This document shows positions 22,200 to 32,886 of a stretch of 64,000 bases of DNA, piece by piece (position 1 is the first letter of the stretch; each line of letters starts with the position of its first letter). The stretch lies in the NCBI RefSeq assembly GCF_024679095.1, contig NW_026111628.1, positions 266,698-330,697 of the forward strand. The letters are read 5' to 3'. Source of the stretch: Eriocheir sinensis (Eukaryota > Arthropoda > Malacostraca > Decapoda > Varunidae). The notes beneath the pieces were generated by a model, which saw only the letters and a list, made by a program, of their open reading frames with translations, made no database searches and was not told the DNA's origin. Position numbers and translations under genes: made by a program.

Positions 22200-22234
22200 T
22201 AGAAATAACAATAATAACAATAATCATAGTAAAG

Positions 22235-22309
<75 letters not shown>

Positions 22310-22365
22310 TTCATAATAATATTCATAATAATAATAACAATAATAATAACAACAACAATAAGTGC
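22200..22365. repeat. (AAT)n microsatellite
   Basis: AAT/AAC trinucleotide tract; poly-Asn or poly-Ile frames over it are artefacts. Confidence 0.95.
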
Positions 22366-22581
22366 TAATGAAAAATATTTACAAAACATACAAATAGTGC
22401 TGCTCTTAATTTGCATTGTTGATATACTTGACCATCATGGGCACGGCGCTGTTCTTGTAGCGGTCAGTCCGTGCCCGTACCGGGGCAATAAAGTTGTGGT
22501 GTCTCACTGAGTGCTGAGGGCGGCTCACTGCTGGTGGGAGGATGTGTCTGTGTCTGGGCTGGTTGAGAAGCTTGGTGTGTG

Positions 22582-22627
<46 letters not shown>

Positions 22628-23037
22628 CAATCAAGCGTTGGTGCCATGCGTCATTTCTTCCTCAGGTACTGTCTGGGTCTCCATGGTGGCCGGCGTCATG
22701 GTGTGGAGCCTAACAGGATCGTACAAACTGGCGTGGAGTAGCATCCGATGAAGCACTCGGGCACTTTTCTACGGGTGGGGCCTGCTGCTCGAGGACACGC
22801 CCTATGACCCGCCCGAGGGAACACACGGCCTGGACAGCGGGGGCCGGGGAAGCATGGTCCAGTAACACACTCAGTTAAATTTACGAAATATTTTATGAAA
22901 ACAAAATGCAAAGTTTAATAATGCCACCAAATTTATCATTAACCAACAGCTAGACTGATGAGTCAACAGTAAACATTCAAAACTCTTAGTAAGTGACGTA
23001 AGTCAGACAGCAACTTTATATCAAGCAAACTTAACAA
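22366..23037. other. Unassigned spacer with (GT)n at 22578-22626
   Basis: Mixed sequence with one 49-base GT tract. No coding signal I can support. Confidence 0.5.
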
Positions 23038-24922
23038 CTTTTTTTTACATGCTGCCAATAGCGCCTGCAAGCTTTCTTGAGGGGCCTCTTGCTCGACCCC
23101 AGCCCGTTAGCGGCGCAGGCGAATTTTATTTTTATAGTGGCTGCCGTGATGTATGACTCTTGCCTGGCCCATGCTGCCCCCCGGTGCTCCTCTCAAAGGA
23201 ACACAAAGGAAGGACAAACAACAGCAGACCTGCTGGTCCTTACGAGGCTGTTTGTGACAAGCTACACTAACTATCTCATCAAAGGTGGAAGATGAAGGAC
23301 AGCAAAGGCGAAGGCTCCTCCCCACCCCCCCCATCCCTCCAGCCAAAGCTGGCAGGAAAGGAAAAAGAACCATGCAGCATGGAAAAACTGCATGGAAATT
23401 ATGTAGGAAAGAGGAAAGAACTACCATTATTGCTACCACTAAACGGGCGATAAAAGCGGACAAGGACACCAGTATTCGAAAGAACTTAACGTTATTACGA
23501 CAATGAGTAATATCTTAGTTGCTGGTTGGATTCAAAACACTTGTCTAATCTATTCTTGAAGGCCGTAACTGTTGTACTATCAACGACATCACAGGAAAGA
23601 GAGTTCCAAACATTAACAACTCGATTGAAGAAGAAGTGTTTAGCTTCGTGCGACGATAATCTTTTACCACTTTTCTTCAAATTGTGATTTCTTCTTGTTC
23701 TATTTGACCGATCAATTGTAAAGTAATCTTCCGCATTAATATCACTGAATCCTTTAAACATTTTAAACACTTCTATTAGATCGCCTCGCATTCTTCGTTT
23801 TGATAGGCTGAATAAATTTACTTCTTTAAGCCTTTCTTCATATGACAAATTGATCAACCTAGGAATCATCTTTGTTACTCTTCGTTGAACCCGTTCCCAC
23901 TTTTCTATGTCTTTTCTGTAGTAGGGAGACCAAAACTGTACACAGTACTCTAGACGGGGTCGAACCAACGAATTATACAGTTTTAATATTACTTTTTCCG
24001 ATTTATTATTAAAGACTCGTCCGATGAAGCCAACCAATTTGTTTGCAGTTTTATCTACCTCTGAACAATGCTGACCGGGCTTTAAATCGCTTGATATAGT
24101 GATTCCAAGATCCTTTTCTTTACTTACTGCAGAAAGTTGTTTACCATTCATTACGTACCGAACGCGATTGTTATTTTTTCCGATGTGCAACACTTTACAT
24201 TTGTCAACGTTAAATTTCATTTGCCATTGATTGGCCCAACGTGCAAGTCGATCTAGATCTGATTGTAAAGCTTCTTCGTCGAGTGTCGCAGTTACTTTAC
24301 TAGCAATTTTTGTGTCATCAGCAAATTTTGATTCTTTGCAAGTGAGCCCATCATCGATATCATTAACATAAATTAAGAAGAGCATGGGACCAAGCACCGA
24401 TCCTTGAGGTACGCCGCTTCTGACATCGAGCCAGTTAGATGTAACACCGTTTAGAACTATTCTCGGTTTCCGCTCAGAGAGCCAGTCCGCAAGCCAATTG
24501 TGAATGTTACCCGAGATACCGTGCGCCAATAGTTTGCTGAGCAATCGTTGGTGGGGGACCTTATCAAATGCCTTTTGAAAATCCAGATATATGATATCTA
24601 CTGATCTGCTTTCATCGAACACCTCAAAAATATAATGAAAAAAATCAAATAAGTTAGTCAAACACGAACGTTTACTAAGGAAGCCATGTTGCGAATTATT
24701 TATTATAATATTTTCGAAGAATTTCACCATATTGTCGCGAATGATAGTCTCCATTAACTTACAAACAATCGATGTCAGGCTAATTGGTCGATAGTTTCCT
24801 GGATGAGACTTGTCCCCCTTTTTGAAAATTGGTGTGACATTTGCAAGTTTCCAATCCGACGGAACTTTTCCAGCTGTTAAAGATTTACTGAATATGATGG
24901 AGAGCGGTTTACAAATTGGACG
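23038..24922 (-). mobile_element. CR1-like LINE, 5'-truncated copy with full 3' end
   Basis: Minus-strand element made of RT coding sequence (24922-23495) and a 3' UTR (23494-23038) ending in an A-tract, seen on the plus strand as eight T at 23038-23045. It is closely related to the plus-strand copy at 8577-12832 but keeps the last 130 bases of the 3' UTR. Those bases match the tails of the SINEs at 780-1119 and 34949-35338. The 5' end stops at the minus-strand SINE at 24924. Confidence 0.9.
23495..24754 (-). CDS. CR1-like LINE reverse transcriptase, partial ORF2
   Basis: A 419-residue open frame covering most of the RT; the frame is open further upstream to about 24922 through FKKGDK and NYRPISLTSIV, so the Met at 24754 is not the true start. 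Motifs: DFQKAFDKVP (residues 58-67), SGVPQGSVLGP (113-123), FADDTKIASKV with the catalytic FADD at 144-147, WQMKFNVDKCKVLHIG, and the CR1-type C-terminal block EYCVQFWSPYYRKDIE...YEERLKEVNLFSLSKRR. The polymerase would copy element RNA at a nicked target. No inactivating stop is seen inside, but the endonuclease and ORF1 are missing, so it cannot move by itself. Confidence 0.9.
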   Translation of the reverse strand: METIIRDNMVKFFENIIINNSQHGFLSKRSCLTNLFDFFHYIFEVFDESRSVDIIYLDFQKAFDKVPHQRLLSKLLAHGISGNIHNWLADWLSERKPRIVLNGVTSNWLDVRSGVPQGSVLGPMLFLIYVNDIDDGLTCKESKFADDTKIASKVTATLDEEALQSDLDRLARWANQWQMKFNVDKCKVLHIGKNNNRVRYVMNGKQLSAVSKEKDLGITISSDLKPGQHCSEVDKTANKLVGFIGRVFNNKSEKVILKLYNSLVRPRLEYCVQFWSPYYRKDIEKWERVQRRVTKMIPRLINLSYEERLKEVNLFSLSKRRMRGDLIEVFKMFKGFSDINAEDYFTIDRSNRTRRNHNLKKSGKRLSSHEAKHFFFNRVVNVWNSLSCDVVDSTTVTAFKNRLDKCFESNQQLRYYSLS

Positions 24923-24923
24923 A

Positions 24924-25075
24924 AGTCGCTGAAGTTAGGGTTGATTGAAGGCCTGGGCAACACGTGGGTAATATTCCGCCACTCGGCGATGGCTTGAAAT
25001 ATCAGCGCGTTTAGGTGGGACTCGATCCTAGGTCCACGGGCTCACCACGTACTAGGGTATTAATCCAAGGTTGAA
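24924..25075 (-). mobile_element. tRNA-derived SINE (family B), copy 1
   Basis: Matches 52023-52190 over words such as GAAGTCGCTGAAGT, GGGTTGATTGAAG and GTGGGTAATATTCC. In the minus direction it has a degenerate B box near 25017-25028, and the A-box end is decayed. It abuts the truncated CR1 LINE, as does copy 2. Confidence 0.65.
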
Positions 25076-25379
25076 TTTCCTGTCACAAACGCATAAAAAA
25101 TAAATCATGCTGTAGAAATACCTTGTGACTCCTTAAAGTAAACGTTTTCACGGTACTTTTTTGTATTGATTTCCACACGCTTGTCGTTCCTCGTCTGCCC
25201 CGCCATCCCGAGGGCCAATGAGGGGCCTCCGTCAATGCTTCACCTTCCGGCTTCCAGCCAATCACAAGGTAGTACGCCGTGACGTCAGAACCGAGCCTCC
25301 GGTGAGCTTCATCTGCTGCTGTTTATATGGCCATGGGTGTGCCGTGGGTGTGGGTGTTGGTCGTACGAAGGGTTTTCTG

Positions 25380-25790
25380 CGCACGAGGAGGCCGATTCAG
25401 GGACGAGAGGTGAGCAACAGGACGTTCTCGGTGACGAGTTGATTGCAGGCGGCTGTTTTGTGTGTTATGGCAAGGACGAGATGTGAGCAATATAACATTC
25501 GCGGTGACGTGAGCTGGTGGAGAGTGACTGTTGATGCGTTATAAGGAAGCAACGTTCGAAGGGATATATTATGCGCACGAGGAGGCCGCTACGGTGACGA
25601 GAGGTGAGGAACATGCGAGTTGGTGGCGGTTGCTTGCTTTGTGTTATGAGGCAAGGACGAGAGGTGAGCAGTAGTGTTTTGTGAGGCAGAGAAGAGATGA
25701 GCAACATGTTCTTAATAACAAGTTGCTGTCGATTGGCTGTTGGTATGTTATGAGGCAAGGACGATAGGTGGGCAACAAGCTCTTACGCCC
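25380..25790. repeat. Diverged tandem repeat with a GGCAAGGACGAGAGGTGAGCA kernel (approximate)
   Basis: Five or six loosely related units of 70-100 bases each contain a version of TGTTATGAGGCAAGGACGA and GAGGTGAGCAACA. The degree of divergence suggests an old local amplification. No coding potential recognised. Confidence 0.6.
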
Positions 25791-25844
25791 GTATTGTTAA
25801 GCGTATCAGCACCGCAGTTCGCCTGTTTGAAAATCCTCTCCTAG

Positions 25845-26253
25845 AAGTTGCTGTGATGTTCGTTGGCTGTTTTGTGACGCTGGTGATAGTTTTACATGAC
25901 TTCTTCATCTTGAACGGGAAAAATCATCCTGAAAACCTCGTTAATCTTCTCCGTGGCCTTGGGAATGGTCGTAATGGGAGCCCGATACCTTAGTTTTACC
26001 CGACTTCTTCATCATGAACGGGAAAAATCACCCTGAAAACCTCGTTAATCTTCTCCGTGGCCTTGGGAATGGTCGTAATGGGAGCCCGGCAAACATGTCC
26101 TTATTGTTCAGCGTCTCGGCACCGCAGTTCGCTTGTTTGAATAGCCTCTCGTAGAAGTCGCTGGGATATTCATGGACTGTTTTGTAATGTGATAGTTTTA
26201 CACGACTTTTGCATCTTGAACGGGAAAAATCACCCCTGAAAACTTGGTTAATC
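25845..26253. repeat. Local repeats split by a SINE
   Basis: Units containing GAACGGGAAAAATCA, CTGAAAACCTCGTTAATC and GTGGCCTTGGGAATGG occur at about 25910, 26010 and 26215, the last continuing after the SINE at 26708. Two units are almost identical over some 95 bases. Confidence 0.85.
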
Positions 26254-26264
26254 TTCTTCGTGGC

Positions 26265-26707
26265 AGGGGGCTTCGTGGTGCAGTGGTTAGCACACTCGGC
26301 TCACAACCGAGAGAGCCTGGGTTCGATTCCCGGGCGTAGTGGAATAATTTGGGCGGCTTTTCCGATACACTACGCCCCTGTCCACCCAGCAGTGAATGGG
26401 TACCAGGTGTTAATCGGGGGTTGTGTCCCGTCTCCTGGGGTCCGTTCCCTTCTCCTATAATTCCTTCCCCTTCTGTCTCTCTCCGGCATATGGCCACAGA
26501 TGTTGCGCCGACCAAACGAAACTTTCCAACTGTTCCCTTCTCCTATAATTCCTTCCCCTTCTGTCTCTCTCCGGCATATGGCCACAGATGTTGCGCCGAC
26601 TAAACGAAACTTTCCAACTGTTCCCTTCTCCTATAATTCCTTCCCCTTCTGTCTCTCTCCGGCATATGGCCACAGATGTTGCGCCGACTAAACGAAACTT
26701 TCCAACA
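26265..26707 (+). mobile_element. tRNA-Val-like SINE (family D) with triplicated tail
   Basis: The head folds as a tRNA: A box TGGTGCAGTGG, D stem GTGC/GCAC, anticodon stem CTCGG/CCGAG with loop CTCACAA (anticodon CAC, valine), T arm with TTCGATT. The acceptor stem does not pair, so it is SINE-derived, not a working tRNA. The body contains CCACCCAGCAGTGAATGG, and the last 88 bases are present three times (26444, 26532, 26620). An 11-base target duplication with one mismatch flanks it: TTCTTCGTGGC (26254-26264) and TTCTCCGTGGC (26708-26718). Confidence 0.9.
26444..26706. repeat. 88-bp tandem repeat, 3 copies (SINE tail)
   Basis: Three nearly identical 88-base units, each ending ACGAAACTTTCCAAC, form the 3' part of the SINE. 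Confidence 0.95.
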
Positions 26708-26718
26708 TTCTCCGTGGC

Positions 26719-27169
26719 CTTGGGAATGGTCGTAATGGGCGCCCGATACTTTTAATAATATATGGACTTCAGTGACGAGTTGATGGTGGATGGCTGTTGA
26801 GTGTGTAATGCCGGCAAACTGATGCTTTCAGACATTGATTATTGATTGATTGTGATTATTATTGACTTTCTTTTTTGCTTGTTTTCAGTATTACTTTCCT
26901 CTGTTGCCGTTGTCTTTTTTCGATGTGTTTGTTTTCATTTGACACGGCAATAAAAAAAAAAAATTAAAAAAGTAAGTAGAAGGGAAAAGGGAAGTAGGGA
27001 AAGAAAAAGAAAAAAAAAAGACCACCTGATTCTAACGTCAAATTATTGTTTTTTTTCTGATTATCTCTCTCTCTCTCTCTCAAAAAACTCTCAGCCACGT
27101 CCCTCCACCCCGCCCGTGTAAATAGACGCCGTGCATCGCAATAAACCCGTAACCGTGATCCCGCAAGTA
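26719..27169. other. Spacer before the interrupted LINE
   Basis: T-rich then A-rich sequence with short (TC)n at 27065-27080. From 27090 it may be the 5' leader or ORF1-ORF2 junction of the LINE, because the frame into LDNLKILSFNAH is open except for one stop. Confidence 0.45.
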
Positions 27170-27466
27170 CCACCACCTCTATTACCAAGCCTCTAGATAA
27201 CTTAAAAATCCTTAGTTTCAATGCGCATAGCCTAAGAACCAAATTTGATGAGCTGAGATGTCTTGCTCTAACAGAAAATTGACATAATTGCTATAACCGA
27301 AACATTTATCGACACCACAAATATTGATTTAAGTTCCGAATACAACATAGATGGCTGCAGACTCTTCAACAAAGATTGTGTAAACCGTAGAGGCGGTGGC
27401 GTCGCCCTTTATGTCAAAAGGTATTTGCAACCCACTGACGGAACACCAAGAAACAGTAACGTTGAA
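27170..27466 (+). pseudogene. CR1-like LINE endonuclease, N-terminal half (before insertion)
   Basis: Starts with NLKILSFNAHSLRTKFDEL, then a one-base frameshift near 27280, then DIIAITETFIDT and RRGGGVALYVKRYL, the usual beginning of a LINE endonuclease with the E of ITET as a catalytic residue. The frame breaks at 27466, where the DNA transposon begins, and continues at 33054 in the same frame when the insertion and one GAA copy are removed. Together with 33054-36085 this is one LINE copy. Confidence 0.88.
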
Positions 27467-27622
27467 TAGTCCAGTCCCTTAGGGGAAGGATTGTGCACAT
27501 TGGTGCAAAAGCATGAAAATTGGCACACTTATAGTTTAAGACCTGCGGAATTAAAATCTGCCGGGCGCCAGAACCAAAATTCTATGAGGTCGCCATATTT
27601 GGCAAAACAAAATGGCCGCGGC
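27467..27622 (+). repeat. Left terminal inverted repeat of the Academ-like transposon
   Basis: Pairs with 32887-33050. The first 18 bases are identical; the rest is gapped but clear over about 155 bases. Confidence 0.9.
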
Positions 27623-27989
27623 CGAACACATAATTTTTCCATTTCCAGTGAACAGAATGAACAGAAAGTCACAAATTTCTACAAAAAAAAAAAAAAAAAC
27701 ATTCCTACGATTGTTCATATCAAAAAGTGTAAATTTGGCATTGGATTTACTTTGAAATTGACAGAGATAATCATTTTGGAAAATCCAAGATGGCCACCGC
27801 ATGAAATTGAATGTTGCATACTTTTGACGTTTTGAGGCAGATGATAGTGCAAAAATGGGTTTCACGGTTTTTTAAATATCAAGGTTTGCATATTCTAACT
27901 CATATTTTGCCTGAAGGACCAAGTTAACATATATTAGCAGTGAAAAATAAACCTCGAGCTTAGTCAAAACTTTCTTTTATTGTTGCAGC

Positions 27990-29327
27990 ATGATGGAGGC
28001 CATCAACTGGGACCTGTGCTGTCTCTGTCAAGGAAAAAAGGATGACCGACTCCAAACTCCAAAGAATGAAGGTCTTACTTCTCTAGAGAGAGACCTGAAT
28101 GGATTTAAGTCCATTGGTGTTGTTCCGTCCGGAATGAAAGTGTCATGGGCCCAGCTTGATGGAGGCCAAGGTATTGCATCAACACTGAAATCTCACAATG
28201 CCAAATATCACAAAGTGTGCAGAAGCTACTGCAGTTCTTCTCGCTTGCATCGAGTCACTGAAAGGGAGGATTCAGGGGACCAAGTTTCACCTAAGAAGCT
28301 CCGTTCCTGCTCCACACCAAGTTCTGCTGATAAGTCTCCCTGTTGTGTAGTATGCGAGGGACAGGACTGTCATAATCTGTATAAGGTTGCCACTGATAAT
28401 GTGGACAGTAACCTGAAGAGTTGGGCCAAGACAACCAAGAACTTCCAGCTTCTGGGCAGGCTGATTGCTCAGGCAGCAGATGCTCACGCTGCTGACACAT
28501 ACTACCATCTCCAGTGCTACACCCAACTGCGAAACTCGGCCCAAGCCAAGAAACGCAAGACATCTGCAGGTCCCTTGGAGCCTCACTTCAATTCTATTGC
28601 CATAGCAGAAATTGTGGCTTTGGTTGAGGACTCTGAGGATTCAGTCTTCAAGGTGTCTGCACTGCGGCAGTTCTACAGAACAGTGATGGAAGACCAGGGA
28701 ACTCCTTGTTCTGATACTCGCGAACCACATTCCACTCGATTCAAGGAGTATCTTCTGAAGCTCCTTCCTGAGTGGACAGACCTCTCTCAAGGCAAGGAAG
28801 TGTACATCTCCAGCAACCAGAAGGTTGGACATCTGCTAGCTGATGCTCACAAGTCTCAGGCAGTTAGTCAGGATGATGCATTGCTGTTGATGCGTGCAGC
28901 AGTTGTCCTCCGGAAATGTTGCCTCCAAAGACAAGAACCTTTCACTGGTTCATTTGGCCCTGATTCTCTAACATCTCCTGTCCCTGGACAGTTGAGAAGC
29001 TTCATTAACATCCTTCTCCAGGGTCCCCCGATCTTGCATAAACATAACAATGATGAGCTGCAGGGGCAGGTACATGGCAGAGCAAGAGTTGCAAGTGCCA
29101 TTGCCCAGCAGATCATTTACAACACTTGCAGTGGTTCACACCATACCACAACGTCTGCCAATATACGTCACAACAAAGACCGTGAAACTCCCTTTCCTCT
29201 GTACCTGGGTCTAAAACTACATGGCGAGGGCAGACAGAAAAGCAGATCAGCAATGCCAATGCTTTTGGCATGTCTGTGTCCTACAAACGTGTCATGGAGG
29301 TCAAGCGCCCCATGGCACAAGCTGTAG
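27990..29327 (+). CDS. Academ-like transposon protein, N-terminal part
   Basis: A 445-residue frame beginning MMEAINWDLCCLCQGKK. Two Cys/His clusters are visible: C10/C13 with H69/H74/C77/C81, and C119/C122 with H166/H173/C176, each suggesting a zinc-binding fold. The segment NVDSNLKSWAKTTKNFQLLG follows the second CxxC, and FTGSFGPDSLTSPVPGQL lies near residue 325. I remember the same order in uncharacterised transposon-derived proteins of corals and other invertebrates. The true frame leaves this ORF near 29240, where NAFGMSVSYKRVMEVKRPM reads in another frame, so the last 30 residues are out of frame. TTTTATTGTTGCAG just before the ATG looks like a splice acceptor, so an upstream non-coding exon is possible. 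Confidence 0.75.
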   Translation: MMEAINWDLCCLCQGKKDDRLQTPKNEGLTSLERDLNGFKSIGVVPSGMKVSWAQLDGGQGIASTLKSHNAKYHKVCRSYCSSSRLHRVTEREDSGDQVSPKKLRSCSTPSSADKSPCCVVCEGQDCHNLYKVATDNVDSNLKSWAKTTKNFQLLGRLIAQAADAHAADTYYHLQCYTQLRNSAQAKKRKTSAGPLEPHFNSIAIAEIVALVEDSEDSVFKVSALRQFYRTVMEDQGTPCSDTREPHSTRFKEYLLKLLPEWTDLSQGKEVYISSNQKVGHLLADAHKSQAVSQDDALLLMRAAVVLRKCCLQRQEPFTGSFGPDSLTSPVPGQLRSFINILLQGPPILHKHNNDELQGQVHGRARVASAIAQQIIYNTCSGSHHTTTSANIRHNKDRETPFPLYLGLKLHGEGRQKSRSAMPMLLACLCPTNVSWRSSAPWHKL

Positions 29328-31060
29328 TCAAACAGTTCGTCAGTGATGGAGTTGTGCTTCCACCAACATACGCAAAGATGTGTTGTGACATTTGACGTGG
29401 ACAACTTGGACAGCAAAACCAAGGTAACTTCTCCCAAGACGAGTTCCACGGCACTGCTATCAGTGTAACAAACCACCTGTCTAGGGACAACCTCGGTGTC
29501 GAAAGACCTTGTGTCCAAATTGACCCTGCAGACACTTCTTTGCCACAGCTACCTGACTCTTACTTAGTAGTTCAGCCAGCAGAGTTAACAAGAAATGATT
29601 TGTTTGTACCAAGTTCACCAGATCTTGATTGCCGGCCATCTCACAATCAGTTACACGGAGCAAAAGTCAAGGATGAATCTTGGATGGCACACGTCTCCAC
29701 ACAGCTGAACCATGACACCTTGGCAGAAGGTGAAGTCATCACCTGGTCAGGCTATAATGCCAGGCTCATGAGTGACGACTCTGTAAAGCCCAGGGCAGTC
29801 GTAGGTGTTCTGCCACTTTTCCCGATAAAGCAGCATCACATTCTTTGATGAAGCACGCCTTGCATCTTGCATTCCAAGACACAGCGTTCCTCAACTCTGG
29901 GCAAACCCCTTTGCTTGGTGGTGACCAACCGCTGTATGCCATTGCCAAACAGCTCCAGTGGTCCTACCCCGAGACACTGGGTGAGGATAAGCTAGTCATG
30001 ATGATGGGCGCATTGCACATAGAGGACAAGATGCAACAGATGGTTGGCAAGTTGCTGCGGGACTCTGGGTGAGCAACATCCTTTCTCAGGCCCAGATACT
30101 CACATCTGGCTGGGCCCAGTCTGCGCTGGACGAGCATCACATTGCGTACCCGCTATGCTCACCAGGTCTCTCTCATGGGTCTCTATCTCCTCAGAGAGAA
30201 GGCTTACTCCAACTACTGCTCCAGTGTTCAAGGTCCTCCAGAGCCTCTAGAGATGTGGCAGCAAAGGTCCAAGACTGAAACCCAATGTTTATGTTCTGGT
30301 CCACTGTCATGGACCTGGAGATTCTCATGTGTCGTTTTGTGCGGTCTCTCCGTGAGGGAGACTTCCAGTTGTATGTCCAGGTCTGTGATGAACTCTGCTC
30401 CTGGTTCCATGTGATGGACCACACCAACTATGCTCGCTGGCTCCCAGTTCATGTCCGCGATATGGTCCAGTTACCAAGGAAGCACCCACAGGTATATCAG
30501 CAGTTTCTCAAGGGAACTTTGTTGTCCAGAGATCATCTCACAAGTTCAGCCTCATGGCTAAGGACCAATCCCATGAGCAGTCAAACAAGGCCCTACAGAT
30601 GCATGGTGGTGCAGCTGGTCTGTATGAAAAGCCCGAGGCCCTCACTCTGTTCATGCTAGCGGGTCCCGACTGCAGTCGATGCATTGACGAGTTTGAGGCA
30701 TTGCTGGACACACCAAACTCAAGCACTGCACATCATGAAAAGGCAGCTGCTTTGCAGACCAAGTACAGGAAAGATGTGCTGTCATTCACTGAGACAGCTG
30801 AACAGCTGGGTAATCCATTCAACGATGGCAAAGACCTTCTGGCTCTTCATACTCAAGAGGTAATGGGAGACGAAATTGTTTCATCTCTTTCTCACCTGCA
30901 TGAGCTAGGCAAAGACTTACATGCTAAATTTGTTGTGCAGAATCTAGACCAAACAGTCTTGCCTATAACAAACACTCTGAAACGTCAGAAGGTCCTAACA
31001 TTTGACAATCGTCCAGTCAAAACCAAAAGGGAAGCAAAGTGGGCACTGCTCAGAGAAATG
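29240..31060 (+). pseudogene. Academ-like transposon protein, middle part, frameshifted
   Basis: The protein continues through at least six frame changes. Recognisable stretches are FHGTAISVTNHLSRDNLG (about 29440), PDSYLVVQPAELTRND (29550), HALHLAFQDTAFLNSGQTPL (29855), DKLVMMMGALHIEDKMQQ (29990), FWSTVMDLEILMCRFVRSL (30295), DHTNYARWLPVHVRDM (30415) and EQSNKALQMHGGAAGLYEKP (30575). The DHTNYARW block recurs in large unnamed invertebrate transposon proteins I have seen. The transposase catalytic core should lie here, but I cannot assign its acidic residues with confidence. Confidence 0.7.
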
Positions 31061-32508
31061 CCTCCCTCATAACCCAGCTGTTTCTGTCCTTGCAATCTCG
31101 ACCTGATGCAGACATGAAAGACTTCTTTCGATATGAGAATCAAAAAGATCCACCAAGCCTCTCAGATCAAGGGTCATTACGACCTACAAACAAGGCAGAC
31201 ATTCTAGAGTGCTTGGAGGCACCAACTGGTCGCTCAGCTGCGGCTAAAACAGCTACAGTTGTTGTATTTGACATGGCCGCTGTTGTACATATGGTTCGGC
31301 CTACCAAAGCCCATACCTTCCTTGACTACGTACCACAGCATCTGGTTCCATTTCTGAAAGCACATGTGAGCCAGTCTACCACACGAATCGATGCAGTGTG
31401 GGACACCTATCCAGAGGTAAACCTGAAAACTCTGACACATCAGCGTCGTGGTCTAGGCCAGCGCACCAGGATAGGGGACGGGCGCACTCGCATTCCAAAG
31501 CAGGACTGGAATACTGCGTTCCTAACAAACATTGACAACAAGAGGGAACTGTTCCCCTTCTTGAGTGCTCAACTTGTAAAGCAGGACCTGGGTGGGAGGC
31601 TTGTCCTAAGTACTGCCATGGAGAATGTTCTCTCCAACAAACGTCACAACGTGTCTGGCCTTCAGCCTTGCAACCACAGTGAAGCTGACACCAGGATAAT
31701 GCTGCACCTTGCCCACGCCTCACAACAGGGTCACAAGGTTGCTTTGGTCCGTACAGTGGACAGTGATGTTGTCATTCTGGCAATCCACTTCTTTGCTTCA
31801 TTTGGTCTCTCTGAGTTGTGGATCTGCCTTGGCAGTGGGAAGAAGACACGTGACATTCCCATCCACACTCTGTCTGCACAGCTAGGACCATCAAGATGCA
31901 GTGCTCTCCCACTATTCCACGCAGTGACAGGCTGTGACACTGTCTCACAATTCTTGGGATGTGGCAAAAAGACAGCCTGGTCAGCCTGGCAGAATACCTC
32001 GGGAATGACAGAGACTCTGGTAGCCCTCACTAGAGACCCGCATGAGCTCAGCCTTGAATCTCAACACATGCACAAGCTAGAACGCTTTGTCGTAGTCATG
32101 TACAGCAAGAGCTGTGGCCTGGAAGGAGTCAATGAAGCAAGGCATAAACTGTTCACCAGCGGGAAGAAGAAATTGGAAGACTTGTCACCAACACAAGCAG
32201 CTCTGTATCAACACATCCTCAGAGCGCTGCTGCAGACCTGCTTCTTCTGGAGGCAAGCGACATCAGTCCAACTGGACACCCCTGATTTCCAAGACTGGGG
32301 CTGGCAGAAGACCAGCACTGGTGAATGGCTGCCATTCTGGACAACTCTTGAGGACAGCAGCAAAGCCTGTTCCGTCCTATTGCGATGTGGCTGTGAAGTG
32401 TCTTGCACAGGAATTGCAAGTGTTCAAGGACCGTACATTGCACAGTTCTCTGCAAATGTGAAGGTGGATGTGTCAACAATGCAAGCACATGAACAATTAC
32501 TGATATAA
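31039..32508 (+). CDS. Academ-like transposon protein, C-terminal FEN1/XPG-like nuclease
   Basis: A 489-residue frame; its first residues are read-in from a frameshift, so it is the tail of the long protein. The order of acidic motifs follows structure-specific nucleases of the FEN1/XPG type: VVVFDMA (D78), RIDAVWDTYP (D118/D122) followed by an Arg-rich stretch HQRRGLGQRTR (134-144), SEADTRI (E215, D217), VDSDVVILA (D241, D243) and TGCDTVS (D300). In FEN1 the matching blocks are VFDG, the basic stretch after it, EAEA, EDMD and GSDY. All metal-binding positions appear intact. The frame ends at 32508, 540 bases before the right terminus. A cellular flap nuclease is excluded by the transposon context and the divergent spacing. 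Confidence 0.75.
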   Translation: MGTAQRNASLITQLFLSLQSRPDADMKDFFRYENQKDPPSLSDQGSLRPTNKADILECLEAPTGRSAAAKTATVVVFDMAAVVHMVRPTKAHTFLDYVPQHLVPFLKAHVSQSTTRIDAVWDTYPEVNLKTLTHQRRGLGQRTRIGDGRTRIPKQDWNTAFLTNIDNKRELFPFLSAQLVKQDLGGRLVLSTAMENVLSNKRHNVSGLQPCNHSEADTRIMLHLAHASQQGHKVALVRTVDSDVVILAIHFFASFGLSELWICLGSGKKTRDIPIHTLSAQLGPSRCSALPLFHAVTGCDTVSQFLGCGKKTAWSAWQNTSGMTETLVALTRDPHELSLESQHMHKLERFVVVMYSKSCGLEGVNEARHKLFTSGKKKLEDLSPTQAALYQHILRALLQTCFFWRQATSVQLDTPDFQDWGWQKTSTGEWLPFWTTLEDSSKACSVLLRCGCEVSCTGIASVQGPYIAQFSANVKVDVSTMQAHEQLLI

Positions 32509-32712
32509 TTTATGTATCATGCTTCAATTATAGATTGATTGATTTATTGTATTGATTTATTGGTGAGCCCAGCTCTTTCATAATGCACATATTATATATG
32601 TATCATGCTTGATTGATTTATTGTCCAATGAATGATTCATTAGAGTGTTCCACTTTTCCATTGGGTAACGAACCTGTCACAACCAGGCATAAGGTTTTCT
32701 CAGTATGATTGC

Positions 32713-32818
<106 letters not shown>

Positions 32819-32886
32819 AAAGTAGAAGTTTGTTGGCAGCTGTGCGACTTTCAACTGCATGAGTGTGCAAAACTCTTTTCCCGTAT

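Noticed and set aside
22953..22980. Hammerhead ribozyme from CTGATGAGTC
   Set aside because: No stem II followed by GAAA.
26272..26345. Functional tRNA-Val(CAC) gene
   Set aside because: The acceptor strands do not pair, and it is joined to a SINE body with a target duplication.
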